In this document: piece by piece, positions 1-6,456 of the stretch
How positions within the stretch are numbered: position 1 is the stretch's first letter
Layout: every line of letters starts with the position of its first letter
Origin: an uncultured Spirochaetales bacterium
GTDB taxonomy: Bacteria; UBP6; UBA1177
Length of the DNA stretch: 10,301 nt
NCBI GenBank assembly: GCA_902780365.1
Contig: CACZFE010000129.1
Span: 1 to 10,301 of the forward strand
Reading direction: 5' to 3'
Made by a program: the position numbers and the translations under genes
The notes under the pieces: model-generated
The model's input: the letters and a program-made list of their open reading frames with translations, nothing else
Told to the model about the DNA's origin: nothing
Databases searched by the model: none

Positions 1-225
1 ATGGAGATAGGAACTGAGTATGTCAAGATCCCGAATTTCAAAAATATCGGGTCGAATGACGCTCTCAGTATTGCAAACGACAAAAATCTCGAGGTGGTTT
101 TTGTCGGTAATCCTATCAACAACGCGAAGATAGTAGGCCAGTCGCCAAAAGCCGGCGAGATAGTTCTTGCCGGAACAGTTGTCAGTCTTGATGTCGAAGA
201 GGAGAAAAACGATGAAAACAACTGA
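1..225 (+). CDS. C-terminal fragment of PASTA-domain peptidoglycan transpeptidase (FtsI/PBP-like), 5' end outside window
   Basis: Only the last 74 codons are in the window. Residues about 7-61 read as a single PASTA domain: a start resembling 'vPdl.G', a helix with 'DALSIA', then 'VVGQSPKAGE'-type residues (here IVGQSPKAGEIV) and a closing 'G..V.L.V' strand. A short acidic, Asn-rich tail follows. PASTA domains are non-catalytic modules found at the C-terminus of class B penicillin-binding proteins and of Ser/Thr kinases. Directly upstream of murE in a dcw cluster the expected gene is ftsI (pbpB/spoVD type), the septal transpeptidase that crosslinks new peptidoglycan. That identity comes from position plus PASTA; the catalytic SxxK/SxN/KTG motifs lie off the left edge. 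The ATG at base 1 is probably internal, since a free 74-residue PASTA protein would be unusual. The 3' end overlaps murE by 14 nt in another frame, which points to translational coupling. Confidence 0.78.
   Translation: MEIGTEYVKIPNFKNIGSNDALSIANDKNLEVVFVGNPINNAKIVGQSPKAGEIVLAGTVVSLDVEEEKNDENN
199..204 (+). promoter_or_regulatory. Ribosome binding site of murE
   Basis: GAGGAG lies 7 nt before the ATG at 212, inside the last codons of the PASTA gene. It decides the murE start. The in-frame ATG at 167 lies 45 nt further upstream and would add 15 residues that do not resemble a MurE N-terminus. Confidence 0.75.
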
Positions 226-1657
226 TTTCATTGAAGTTATTTCAAAATTCACCATTGGATCATCCGTTACGTCTGAAGTAAATCTTGAAAAAATCACCGC
301 TGATTCCCGCGAAGTCGCACCGGGAAGCGTGTTTTTCTGTATCAAAGGGCTGAACAGCGACGGACACGATTTTATCGATTCAGCTTTTGAAAAAGGGGCT
401 TCTCTTGTTGTCGGCGAAAAGGAGTGCGGAAAAGCGGACTACATACGCGTCAGTTCTGTAAAAGAGACTCTGAAAGAGGTCCTTCCGGCTTTTTACGGCG
501 AACCTGACAGGAAGATGAATATGATCGGAGTCACCGGAACAAACGGAAAGACTTCGACGACTTTCATTCTTGAAAACGTCCTGAAGGACGACATGAGCTG
601 CGGAGTTGTCGGAACTTTGAACTACAAATATGCCGGAAAGCTTATTCCTGCACAGAACACGACTCCTCTCAACTGGAAGTGGTATTCTCTTCTCGACGAT
701 ATGCAGAAAGCCGGCGTGAAAGCGGTTGTTTCCGAAGTGAGCAGCCATGCGCTTGAGGAAAACAGGATCGAAAAAACAATGTTTGATGCCGCAATTTTCA
801 CGAATCTGACGCGTGACCATCTTGATTTTCACAAAACTTTCGAAAACTACTATCAGGCCAAGAAAAAACTCTTCACAGAGCATCTTAAAGAGGGCGGGAC
901 AGCAATAATAAACATTGATGACGAAGCGGGTAAAAGGCTTTCCGAAGAACTGCACGGTGTAAAGCAGATCCGTATTTCCGAAAAAGACAAGGCAGCTGAA
1001 TTGTTCATGAAAATCGAAAATATGTCCGATCATGGAAGCGAGGTCGTTTTCACAATCGGCGGACTTTCGAAAAAGGTAAAAATTCCTCTTGTCGGAAATT
1101 TCAACATCTACAACACTGCCGGCGCTTTTGCAGCGGCGACGCTCTTTATCGGAACAGAAAAGGCTTTTGAAAGGATTGAAAACAGCGTCTCTGTTCCCGG
1201 AAGGCTGGAAAAAGTAGGAAAACACGCGGTTTACATCGACTACGCCCACACTCCGGACGCAATGGAAAATGTTCTGGTTACTTTAAGAAAATTAGGTATT
1301 TACGAAAAGATCATCATAGTTTTCGGGGCAGGCGGTGACAGAGACAGCGGAAAGCGTCCGATTATGGGTGAAACAGCTTGCAGATTAGCCGACAGAATCA
1401 TTGTGACCGACGACAATCCAAGGACCGAGGATCCGGAAAAAATAATCCGCGACATTCTTGCAGGATGTCCTGAAAATGCCGATGTCACTGTGATTAACGA
1501 CAGAGCTGAGGCGATCAGAAAAGCTATTGAAATCAAAGGGAAAAACGATGTCGTTCTTATTGCCGGAAAGGGTGCGGAGAACTATCAGATAACAAAAAGC
1601 GGGAAAAAGTTTTTCTCGGACAGATACGAAGCAGAAAAATCGTTAGGGGAGGCATAA
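212..1657 (+). CDS. murE: UDP-N-acetylmuramoyl-tripeptide synthetase MurE, predicted meso-diaminopimelate-adding
   Basis: Cytoplasmic ATP-dependent Mur ligase that adds the third stem residue to UDP-MurNAc-L-Ala-D-Glu. It has 481 residues, normal for the family. The N-terminal domain carries the 'ADSREV.PGS.FFCIKG' signature. The ATP-binding loop is GVTGTNGKTST (residues 106-116, K113). The central domain has the 'SEVSSHAL' and 'TNLTRDHLDFH' blocks, and K217 in 'YYQAKKKLF' aligns with the lysine that is carbamylated in the family. The C-terminal ligase domain contains 'YAHTPDAMENVL' and the amino-acid specificity motif DNPR (residues 401-404). DNPR is known from meso-diaminopimelate enzymes; lysine-adding MurE usually differs at the Arg position. 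The meso-DAP stem is therefore a family-based prediction. The start at 212 is fixed by the GAGGAG site. The stop at 1655-1657 abuts the murF ATG directly. Confidence 0.96.
   Translation: MKTTDFIEVISKFTIGSSVTSEVNLEKITADSREVAPGSVFFCIKGLNSDGHDFIDSAFEKGASLVVGEKECGKADYIRVSSVKETLKEVLPAFYGEPDRKMNMIGVTGTNGKTSTTFILENVLKDDMSCGVVGTLNYKYAGKLIPAQNTTPLNWKWYSLLDDMQKAGVKAVVSEVSSHALEENRIEKTMFDAAIFTNLTRDHLDFHKTFENYYQAKKKLFTEHLKEGGTAIINIDDEAGKRLSEELHGVKQIRISEKDKAAELFMKIENMSDHGSEVVFTIGGLSKKVKIPLVGNFNIYNTAGAFAAATLFIGTEKAFERIENSVSVPGRLEKVGKHAVYIDYAHTPDAMENVLVTLRKLGIYEKIIIVFGAGGDRDSGKRPIMGETACRLADRIIVTDDNPRTEDPEKIIRDILAGCPENADVTVINDRAEAIRKAIEIKGKNDVVLIAGKGAENYQITKSGKKFFSDRYEAEKSLGEA
1645..1652 (+). promoter_or_regulatory. 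Ribosome binding site of murF
   Basis: AGGGGAGG, a near-complete Shine-Dalgarno match, sits 5 nt before the murF ATG at 1658 and lies within the last codons of murE. It suggests that murF is initiated efficiently in its own right as well as by coupling. Confidence 0.75.
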
Positions 1658-2944
1658 ATGTTCACTACTTTACTTGTCGAAAAGGCTCTTGAAAAAGCCG
1701 GATTAAAAAAAAAGCTCAGAAACGCGGTAATTTCAAAATGCTGCATTGATTCACGCGAATGCACTGAAAATTCGCTCTTTTTTGCCTTTAAAGGCGAGAA
1801 AACAGACGGTCACAACTACATTCCAGGTCTTCTTGAAAAAGGTGTCATCTGTATAGGTTCAGAAGACATAACTCAGGACGAAAACTATATCAAAGTTCCG
1901 GATGTGCTTGATTTTATGAGCATTCTGGCGCATGAAAGAAGAAAACTCTTCCACGGGAAGGTCCTTGCTGTAACAGGTTCGAGCGGAAAGACCTCAACAC
2001 GTCAGCTTATAGCTTCCATGGCAGCTGTTTCAGGAAAAATCGTATGGGCTACGACCGGGAATCTCAACAACCATCTTGGTATGCCGCTGGTGATCATGAA
2101 CATGCCTCTCGGCACTGAAGTCCTTGTCCTCGAAATGGGAATGAACCACAGCGGGGAAATCAGAAAACTTGTCGAAATCGCGGAGCCTGATTTTGTTACG
2201 ATCACGAATATAGGAAACGCACACATAGGAAATTTTGCAAGCCACGCCGACCTTGCGGCCGCAAAACTCGAGATTTTCAACTTCTCTCAGGCAGTCATTT
2301 CGGCAAATATCTCCGATCCCTATATGAAAAACTGGGTCGACGAGCATAAAAACTCAAGAAAAATCCATGCTTATTCTAACGAGAACCTGGAGAAACTTGC
2401 TGGAGATTTTGAAGAACTTCCAGATTTTATGATCGAGAACGTCAACTGCGCGGCGAATATCGTTTCTGCTGCTCTCGGTACTTTGCCCGACCTCAGAAAA
2501 GCGGTCGAAAACTGTGTTCTTCCCGGAATGAGAGGGGAGGTTAAGGTCATCGGAAAGCGGACTTTTGTGGTCGACTGCTACAATGCCAACCCGCAGTCGA
2601 TGCAGAAATCGATAGAAAATTTCTACAAAAAATATGCCTTGAAAGAATCAAAACAATGCGTGCTGATTCTGGGCAGCATGTTCGAACTCGGAAATTTTTC
2701 CGAAAAAATGCATAAAGAACTTGTAAATTCCTTAAAAAATTTTACACTATTAAAGGCCGTTTTTTTGATTGGTTGCGAATTCGATAAAATAAAGTCGGAT
2801 TTTTGGAACTGCAAAAAGCTCGTTTTTTTGGGTGATATTGCGGAAATCAAGGGTTTGCTGCCTGAGGAGGGAGCGTTCCTTGTGAAGGGTTCCAGAGGCA
2901 ACAGACTTGAGAGACTTTTTGATTTTCCGGAGGTTTTGAAATGA
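1658..2944 (+). CDS. murF: UDP-N-acetylmuramoyl-tripeptide-D-alanyl-D-alanine ligase MurF
   Basis: Cytoplasmic Mur ligase that joins the D-Ala-D-Ala dipeptide (made by Ddl, encoded downstream) to UDP-MurNAc-tripeptide and so completes the pentapeptide precursor. It has 428 residues, slightly short of the usual 450 or so. The N-terminal substrate domain has 'CCIDSRECTENSLFFAFKGE'. The ATP loop is VTGSSGKTST (residues 105-114, K111). Next come 'GNLNNHLGMP' and 'EMGMNHSGEI', both typical of MurF, and 'TNIGNAHIGNF' with K203 at the expected carbamyl-lysine position ('AAAKLEIF'). The C-terminal domain shows 'DCYNANPQSM' and 'ILGSMFELG'. The start abuts the murE stop (TAAATG). The last four bases overlap the murD start as ATGA, leaving no room for the mraY gene that often stands here. 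The 3' third (about 2690-2830) is noticeably A/T-rich compared with the rest of the gene. Confidence 0.96.
   Translation: MFTTLLVEKALEKAGLKKKLRNAVISKCCIDSRECTENSLFFAFKGEKTDGHNYIPGLLEKGVICIGSEDITQDENYIKVPDVLDFMSILAHERRKLFHGKVLAVTGSSGKTSTRQLIASMAAVSGKIVWATTGNLNNHLGMPLVIMNMPLGTEVLVLEMGMNHSGEIRKLVEIAEPDFVTITNIGNAHIGNFASHADLAAAKLEIFNFSQAVISANISDPYMKNWVDEHKNSRKIHAYSNENLEKLAGDFEELPDFMIENVNCAANIVSAALGTLPDLRKAVENCVLPGMRGEVKVIGKRTFVVDCYNANPQSMQKSIENFYKKYALKESKQCVLILGSMFELGNFSEKMHKELVNSLKNFTLLKAVFLIGCEFDKIKSDFWNCKKLVFLGDIAEIKGLLPEEGAFLVKGSRGNRLERLFDFPEVLK
2929..2933 (+). promoter_or_regulatory. Ribosome binding site of murD
   Basis: GGAGG lies 7 nt upstream of the murD ATG at 2941, within the murF coding sequence. 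It supports this start and the 4-nt murF/murD overlap. Confidence 0.75.
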
Positions 2945-4227
2945 AAGCGCTTATAGTAGGACTTGGAATCTCAGGTGTATCTTCAGCCAGATTTCTCAAA
3001 AATTCCGGATATGAAATTTTTATTTATGACGATAATGCAACGCAGCTTGAAAGATATTCGGCCGAATACAGCGTTTATGACGAAAATCTGAAATACGACC
3101 TTGCGATAATCAGTCCCGGAGTTCCGGCAACGCACAGAGTCATTCAAAAACTGAATGCCCAGAACACTGAAATTATTGGTGAACTTGAACTTGCCGGAAG
3201 ATTTGTGAAGGACGAAAAAGTTATCGCTGTCACCGGAACAAACGGAAAATCGACGACAGTTTCGCTTATTCACGCTTTTCTCAAAAACGCCGGATTCAAG
3301 TCATTCCTTTGTGGAAATATCGGTGAGCCTGTCATCAACGGGATCGGGAAGGGCTATGAGTTTTTCGTCATCGAACTCAGTTCTTTCCAGCTCGAGACTT
3401 TGAAGAGCCTTAAAGTCGATGTTGCGATGGTCCTGAACGTCACTCCAGACCATCTTGACAGGTACAAAGACTTTGAAGACTACAAAAATACAAAGCTTAA
3501 CTTGTTGAATTTGCTTAAAAAAGACGGTGTTGCTGTTCTAGGGACGGGAATCGTAGCAGATGATTTCTCTCACCCCGGTTTCGATTTGAAACTTTTCTCT
3601 GTCGAAGGGACAAAAGATATAACATGCGACGAAGAGTTTGTATATTTTGACGGAAAAAAGCTCAAAGTGGATGATTTGAAAATACGCGGACACCACAATG
3701 TCGAAAATATCATGGCTGCCGTTCTCGGCGTTAAAAAATGGGTCTCGGATACTGAAATCTTAAGAAAAACACTCCTTGAATTCAATCCTCTTGCACACAG
3801 AACTGCTTTCGTTGATAAATTTCAAGGGGTTGAATTTATTGATGATTCTAAGGGAACAAACGTCGGTGCCGTTGAAAAGTCGCTTGCAGGATTCGCTGAC
3901 GGGAAAGTCGTTCTCATTCTCGGCGGAGTCGACAAGGGCGGAAGTTATGAACCCGTAAGAATTCTTGCCGACAGAAAGTGCAAAGGAGTTGTTCTTATTG
4001 GTGCCTCAAAAGAGATAATCCGTCCTTATTTCAAGGGTTTCGCGAATGTCGAAAGTGCCGATTCAATGGCCGAGGCTGTTGAAAAATCGTTCCTTCTTGC
4101 AAAAAATGACGGTGTGGTTCTTTTTTCACCTGCATGCTCAAGTTTCGACTGGTATAAGAACTACAAAGAGCGTGGAGACGATTTCGTCAATAAAGTCAAA
4201 GACTTGAAAGCCAAAATGGGGTCGTAG
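2941..4227 (+). CDS. murD: UDP-N-acetylmuramoyl-L-alanine-D-glutamate ligase MurD
   Basis: Cytoplasmic Mur ligase that adds D-glutamate to UDP-MurNAc-L-Ala. It has 428 residues, close to the family norm of about 440. It begins with a Rossmann-like UDP-binding segment (VGLGISGVSSARFL, residues 6-19) and then 'ISPGVP'. The ATP loop is VTGTNGKSTT (residues 97-106, K103). Further blocks are 'CGNIGEPV', 'ELSSFQLE' and 'LNVTPDHLDRY', followed by K185 in 'YKNTKLNLL', the expected carbamyl-lysine. The C-terminal domain has 'AHRTAFV', 'FIDDSKGTN', 'LILGGVDKGG' and the diagnostic 'SPACSSFDWYKNYKERG'. These last motifs separate MurD from MurC, MurE and MurF. The start overlaps the murF stop by 4 nt, and the stop lies 2 nt before ftsW. 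Nothing in the sequence suggests loss of function. Confidence 0.97.
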   Translation: MKALIVGLGISGVSSARFLKNSGYEIFIYDDNATQLERYSAEYSVYDENLKYDLAIISPGVPATHRVIQKLNAQNTEIIGELELAGRFVKDEKVIAVTGTNGKSTTVSLIHAFLKNAGFKSFLCGNIGEPVINGIGKGYEFFVIELSSFQLETLKSLKVDVAMVLNVTPDHLDRYKDFEDYKNTKLNLLNLLKKDGVAVLGTGIVADDFSHPGFDLKLFSVEGTKDITCDEEFVYFDGKKLKVDDLKIRGHHNVENIMAAVLGVKKWVSDTEILRKTLLEFNPLAHRTAFVDKFQGVEFIDDSKGTNVGAVEKSLAGFADGKVVLILGGVDKGGSYEPVRILADRKCKGVVLIGASKEIIRPYFKGFANVESADSMAEAVEKSFLLAKNDGVVLFSPACSSFDWYKNYKERGDDFVNKVKDLKAKMGS

Positions 4228-4229
4228 CC

Positions 4230-5321
4230 ATGGAAAAAGCGGTAAAACTCTATTTTTCGATATTTTTCCTTCTTGTCGTTTTCGGAATGGTTATGGTTTT
4301 CAATATCAAGATGTTCAAGGTGCCTTCCGCAGAAGCCGCGCTCTGGCCGCAGATCAGAGGCCTTGTGGTTAATTTCGCTTTTGCGGGGATTGCTTTTATA
4401 GGAGCTTACCTCGTAAATCTTTCGTGGTTGAAAAATTCATCCAGATATTTTGTCCTGCTGATGATCCTGCTGCTTGGCGTGACACTGATAATCGGAACAA
4501 AGAGAAACGGTTCTACCCGCTGGATAGATCTCGGTTTCATGATGCTTCAGCCGTCTGAGTTCGCCAAGATCGTAGCTGTAATCTATCTGAGCGAGGTCAT
4601 GACCAAAAAAGGGGAGAGAGTGCAGCTTCTGAAAGATCTCTTCAGCATTGTTCTTGTGGTCGTTGCCATAGTCGTTCTTATTGCGGTTGAGGATCTCGGG
4701 ACCGCGTCGATTATCTGCGGAACCGCCATGCTTATGCTTCTTTTGGGAGGAATGAGAAAAAAGTATCTCCTCTATATTTCACCGCTCGCGATTGCGGCTT
4801 TCTGTGTTCTGGTCTTTATGCCTGGCAAGGATTACAGGGTCGGGAGACTTCAGTCTTTCATCGATCCTTGCAGTGTCGAATACAGGGACAATATCGGCCT
4901 GCAGCAGTGCCGTGCCCAGGTTGCGCTCAGTATAGGCGGCACGACAGGAGTGGGATTCGGAAATTCAACCGAGAAAATCATGAATCTTCCTGAAGCTCAG
5001 ACTGATTTCATATTTCCTATAATCGGTGAAGAGTTCGGTTTTATAGGTTCTTTGGTAATGATTCTGCTTTTTATGGCGATGTTCGGGATAGGAACTTACT
5101 TTGTCCTGCATCTCCATGAAACATTTAATTTTTATATGGTTGCCGGTTTTGTGCTGATGCTTGTTATGCAGGTTTTGATAAATCTTCTCGTCGTTTCGTC
5201 GTTTTTTCCGAATAAAGGTGTTCCGTTGCCTTTTATCAGTTACGGCGGGAGCGCATTGGCAAGCTATTCCATTAGGGTCGGACTCATTCTGAAGGCGGTA
5301 ACGAGTGAGAGCCGACGCTGA
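4230..5321 (+). CDS. ftsW: Septal peptidoglycan polymerase FtsW (SEDS family)
   Basis: Polytopic inner-membrane glycosyltransferase that polymerises lipid II at the division site, normally in complex with the FtsI-type transpeptidase encoded at the left edge. It has 363 residues with about ten hydrophobic segments, the first at residues 7-29. Family motifs in order are 'NGSTRWIDLGFMMLQPSEFAK', 'EDLGTA', 'YRVGRLQSFIDP', 'VGFGNS', 'LPEAQTDFIFPIIGEEFGFIG' and 'PNKGVPLPFISYGGSA'. D259 in 'QTDFIF' aligns with the catalytic Asp of SEDS polymerases (E. coli FtsW D297); the usual His of 'HTDF' is Gln here. C214 and C227 lie in the predicted large periplasmic loop just before that site. Both tails are short, so the length is RodA-like; the FtsW call rests on its place between murD and murG. 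The Shine-Dalgarno is weak (GGGG at 4218-4221, 8 nt upstream), so translation is probably coupled to murD. Confidence 0.93.
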   Translation: MEKAVKLYFSIFFLLVVFGMVMVFNIKMFKVPSAEAALWPQIRGLVVNFAFAGIAFIGAYLVNLSWLKNSSRYFVLLMILLLGVTLIIGTKRNGSTRWIDLGFMMLQPSEFAKIVAVIYLSEVMTKKGERVQLLKDLFSIVLVVVAIVVLIAVEDLGTASIICGTAMLMLLLGGMRKKYLLYISPLAIAAFCVLVFMPGKDYRVGRLQSFIDPCSVEYRDNIGLQQCRAQVALSIGGTTGVGFGNSTEKIMNLPEAQTDFIFPIIGEEFGFIGSLVMILLFMAMFGIGTYFVLHLHETFNFYMVAGFVLMLVMQVLINLLVVSSFFPNKGVPLPFISYGGSALASYSIRVGLILKAVTSESRR

Positions 5322-5327
5322 TTCGAT

Positions 5328-5334
5328 AAAGGTG
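5328..5334 (+). promoter_or_regulatory. Ribosome binding site of murG
   Basis: AAAGGTG in the 16-nt gap after the ftsW stop, ending 3 nt before the ATG at 5338. It favours that start over the in-frame GTG codons at 5305 (inside ftsW) and 5332 (inside the site itself). Confidence 0.55.
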
Positions 5335-5337
5335 AAA

Positions 5338-6456
5338 ATGAACAGCGCGATTGAAACAAAATTCATGTTGCTTATGACAGGCATCAATACGAGAGAGCAT
5401 CAGAAAGCGGCACTTTCTCTTGCCAATACTCTGAGATTGCGGGGCATAATGAGTGTTTTTGCACTTTCGCAGGGCTCTGTTTTCGCCAAAATATTTGCGG
5501 AAAAAGGTTATGAGGTTCTTCCTGCTCCGAATTTTCCGCAGTCCAAAGGTCTTCTTTCAAAAATCGCCAGAGTTTTGAAAATGCAGTCATGCGTTCAGGA
5601 GGCGGCCAGGATTCTGAAAGTTAAAGTTATAAACGGGGTCTTGAGTTTCGGCGGATTCACCGCTTATCCTTTTCTCGAAGCCGCTTCTAAGATAAACGGT
5701 ATAAAAATCATGTTGTTCGAGGGGAATTTCGCAATTTCAAAATGCGGCGAAGACTTTATGAAAAAGGCAGACAGGATCTACTTCCCGTTTGAAGCGATGC
5801 AGGAGAATATCGATTACGAGTTTTATAAGAAATCATTTGCAGGCGGAATTCCTGTTGACAGGGAAGTTCTTAAAGCTGAACCGGCCGAGATCCAGACGAG
5901 CAAGCGCAAACTTCTTGTCCTTACATGCAAAAAAGAGACAAAGGATATAAATTTCACTATTCGTGAACTGATAACGAAATACCCTGAAATAACAAGAGAT
6001 TTTTATATTATTCATGAAACCGGAGACAGAGAGATCGCCGCGATCCAGAGATACTATGAAACAAACAGAGTAGAGAGCACCTGCGAAATGTTTTTTGACA
6101 ACCGCGGCTCCTACTGCAAGATTGCCGACATAATTATCGCCAGACCCAACAGCGACATAATTTCTGAACTTATCGCTCTCAAAAAGCCTGCCATATATCT
6201 GCCTCTTCCGAAGAACAAGGATTACTTCCAGAAGCAGAATGCCGTTTTTATGGCGAAAAAGGGAATGGGTTATATTGTCGAGGATGCAAAAAGTGTGAAT
6301 GCCGGTGTCAGAATCAGAAAAATTTACCAGTTTCTCAATACTTACCTTAAAAACGAAGAAAATATGAAGAAAAATATGGCAGCACTTGATTTTGAAAACT
6401 CTGCGGCCAGAATCGCTGACGATATTGAAAAAACTCTTAAAAGCGGAAGAAAATAA
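5338..6456 (+). CDS. murG: Divergent MurG-like UDP-N-acetylglucosamine transferase (GT28 fold)
   Basis: Expected to be the peripheral membrane enzyme that transfers GlcNAc from UDP-GlcNAc to lipid I, giving lipid II. It has 372 residues, near the family norm of about 355-365. Order and spacing of blocks match MurG, but the usual glycines are missing. The first loop, normally GGTGGH, reads INTREH with H21 kept. 'SFGGFTAYP' is intact. The HEQN motif reads FEGN (127-130). The second loop, normally GGSQGA, reads TCKKET (196-201). The third, normally R-A-G-A, reads RPNS (269-272), with E277 of 'SELIAL' kept at the position of the uridine-ribose-binding Glu. Q298 in 'YFQKQNA' matches the conserved sugar-binding Gln. 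The 'VIHQTG' block is recognisable as 'IIHETG'. Position between ftsW and murC strongly supports murG. Whether it keeps UDP-GlcNAc specificity cannot be told from sequence. The stop shares one base with the murC start. Confidence 0.82.
   Translation: MNSAIETKFMLLMTGINTREHQKAALSLANTLRLRGIMSVFALSQGSVFAKIFAEKGYEVLPAPNFPQSKGLLSKIARVLKMQSCVQEAARILKVKVINGVLSFGGFTAYPFLEAASKINGIKIMLFEGNFAISKCGEDFMKKADRIYFPFEAMQENIDYEFYKKSFAGGIPVDREVLKAEPAEIQTSKRKLLVLTCKKETKDINFTIRELITKYPEITRDFYIIHETGDREIAAIQRYYETNRVESTCEMFFDNRGSYCKIADIIIARPNSDIISELIALKKPAIYLPLPKNKDYFQKQNAVFMAKKGMGYIVEDAKSVNAGVRIRKIYQFLNTYLKNEENMKKNMAALDFENSAARIADDIEKTLKSGRK

Noticed and set aside
380..1249. Long open frame on the - strand opposite murE (289 codons)
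   Set aside because: It mirrors the conserved MurE frame, is rich in Phe, Cys and Arg, and has no recognisable domain.
5305..5337. GTG start for murG inside the ftsW end
   Set aside because: There is no ribosome site before it, and the ATG at 5338 has AAAGGTG upstream and sits closer to the first beta strand of the fold.
5322..5337. Terminator or regulatory hairpin in the ftsW/murG gap, and likewise in the murB/ddl gap at 8657-8674
   Set aside because: Both gaps are under 20 nt with no inverted repeat; the T-run at 8657-8662 has no stem before it.
5338..6456. murG as a pseudogene
   Set aside because: The frame is intact and full length, and the order of blocks and several aligned polar residues are kept, so divergence is a better reading than decay.
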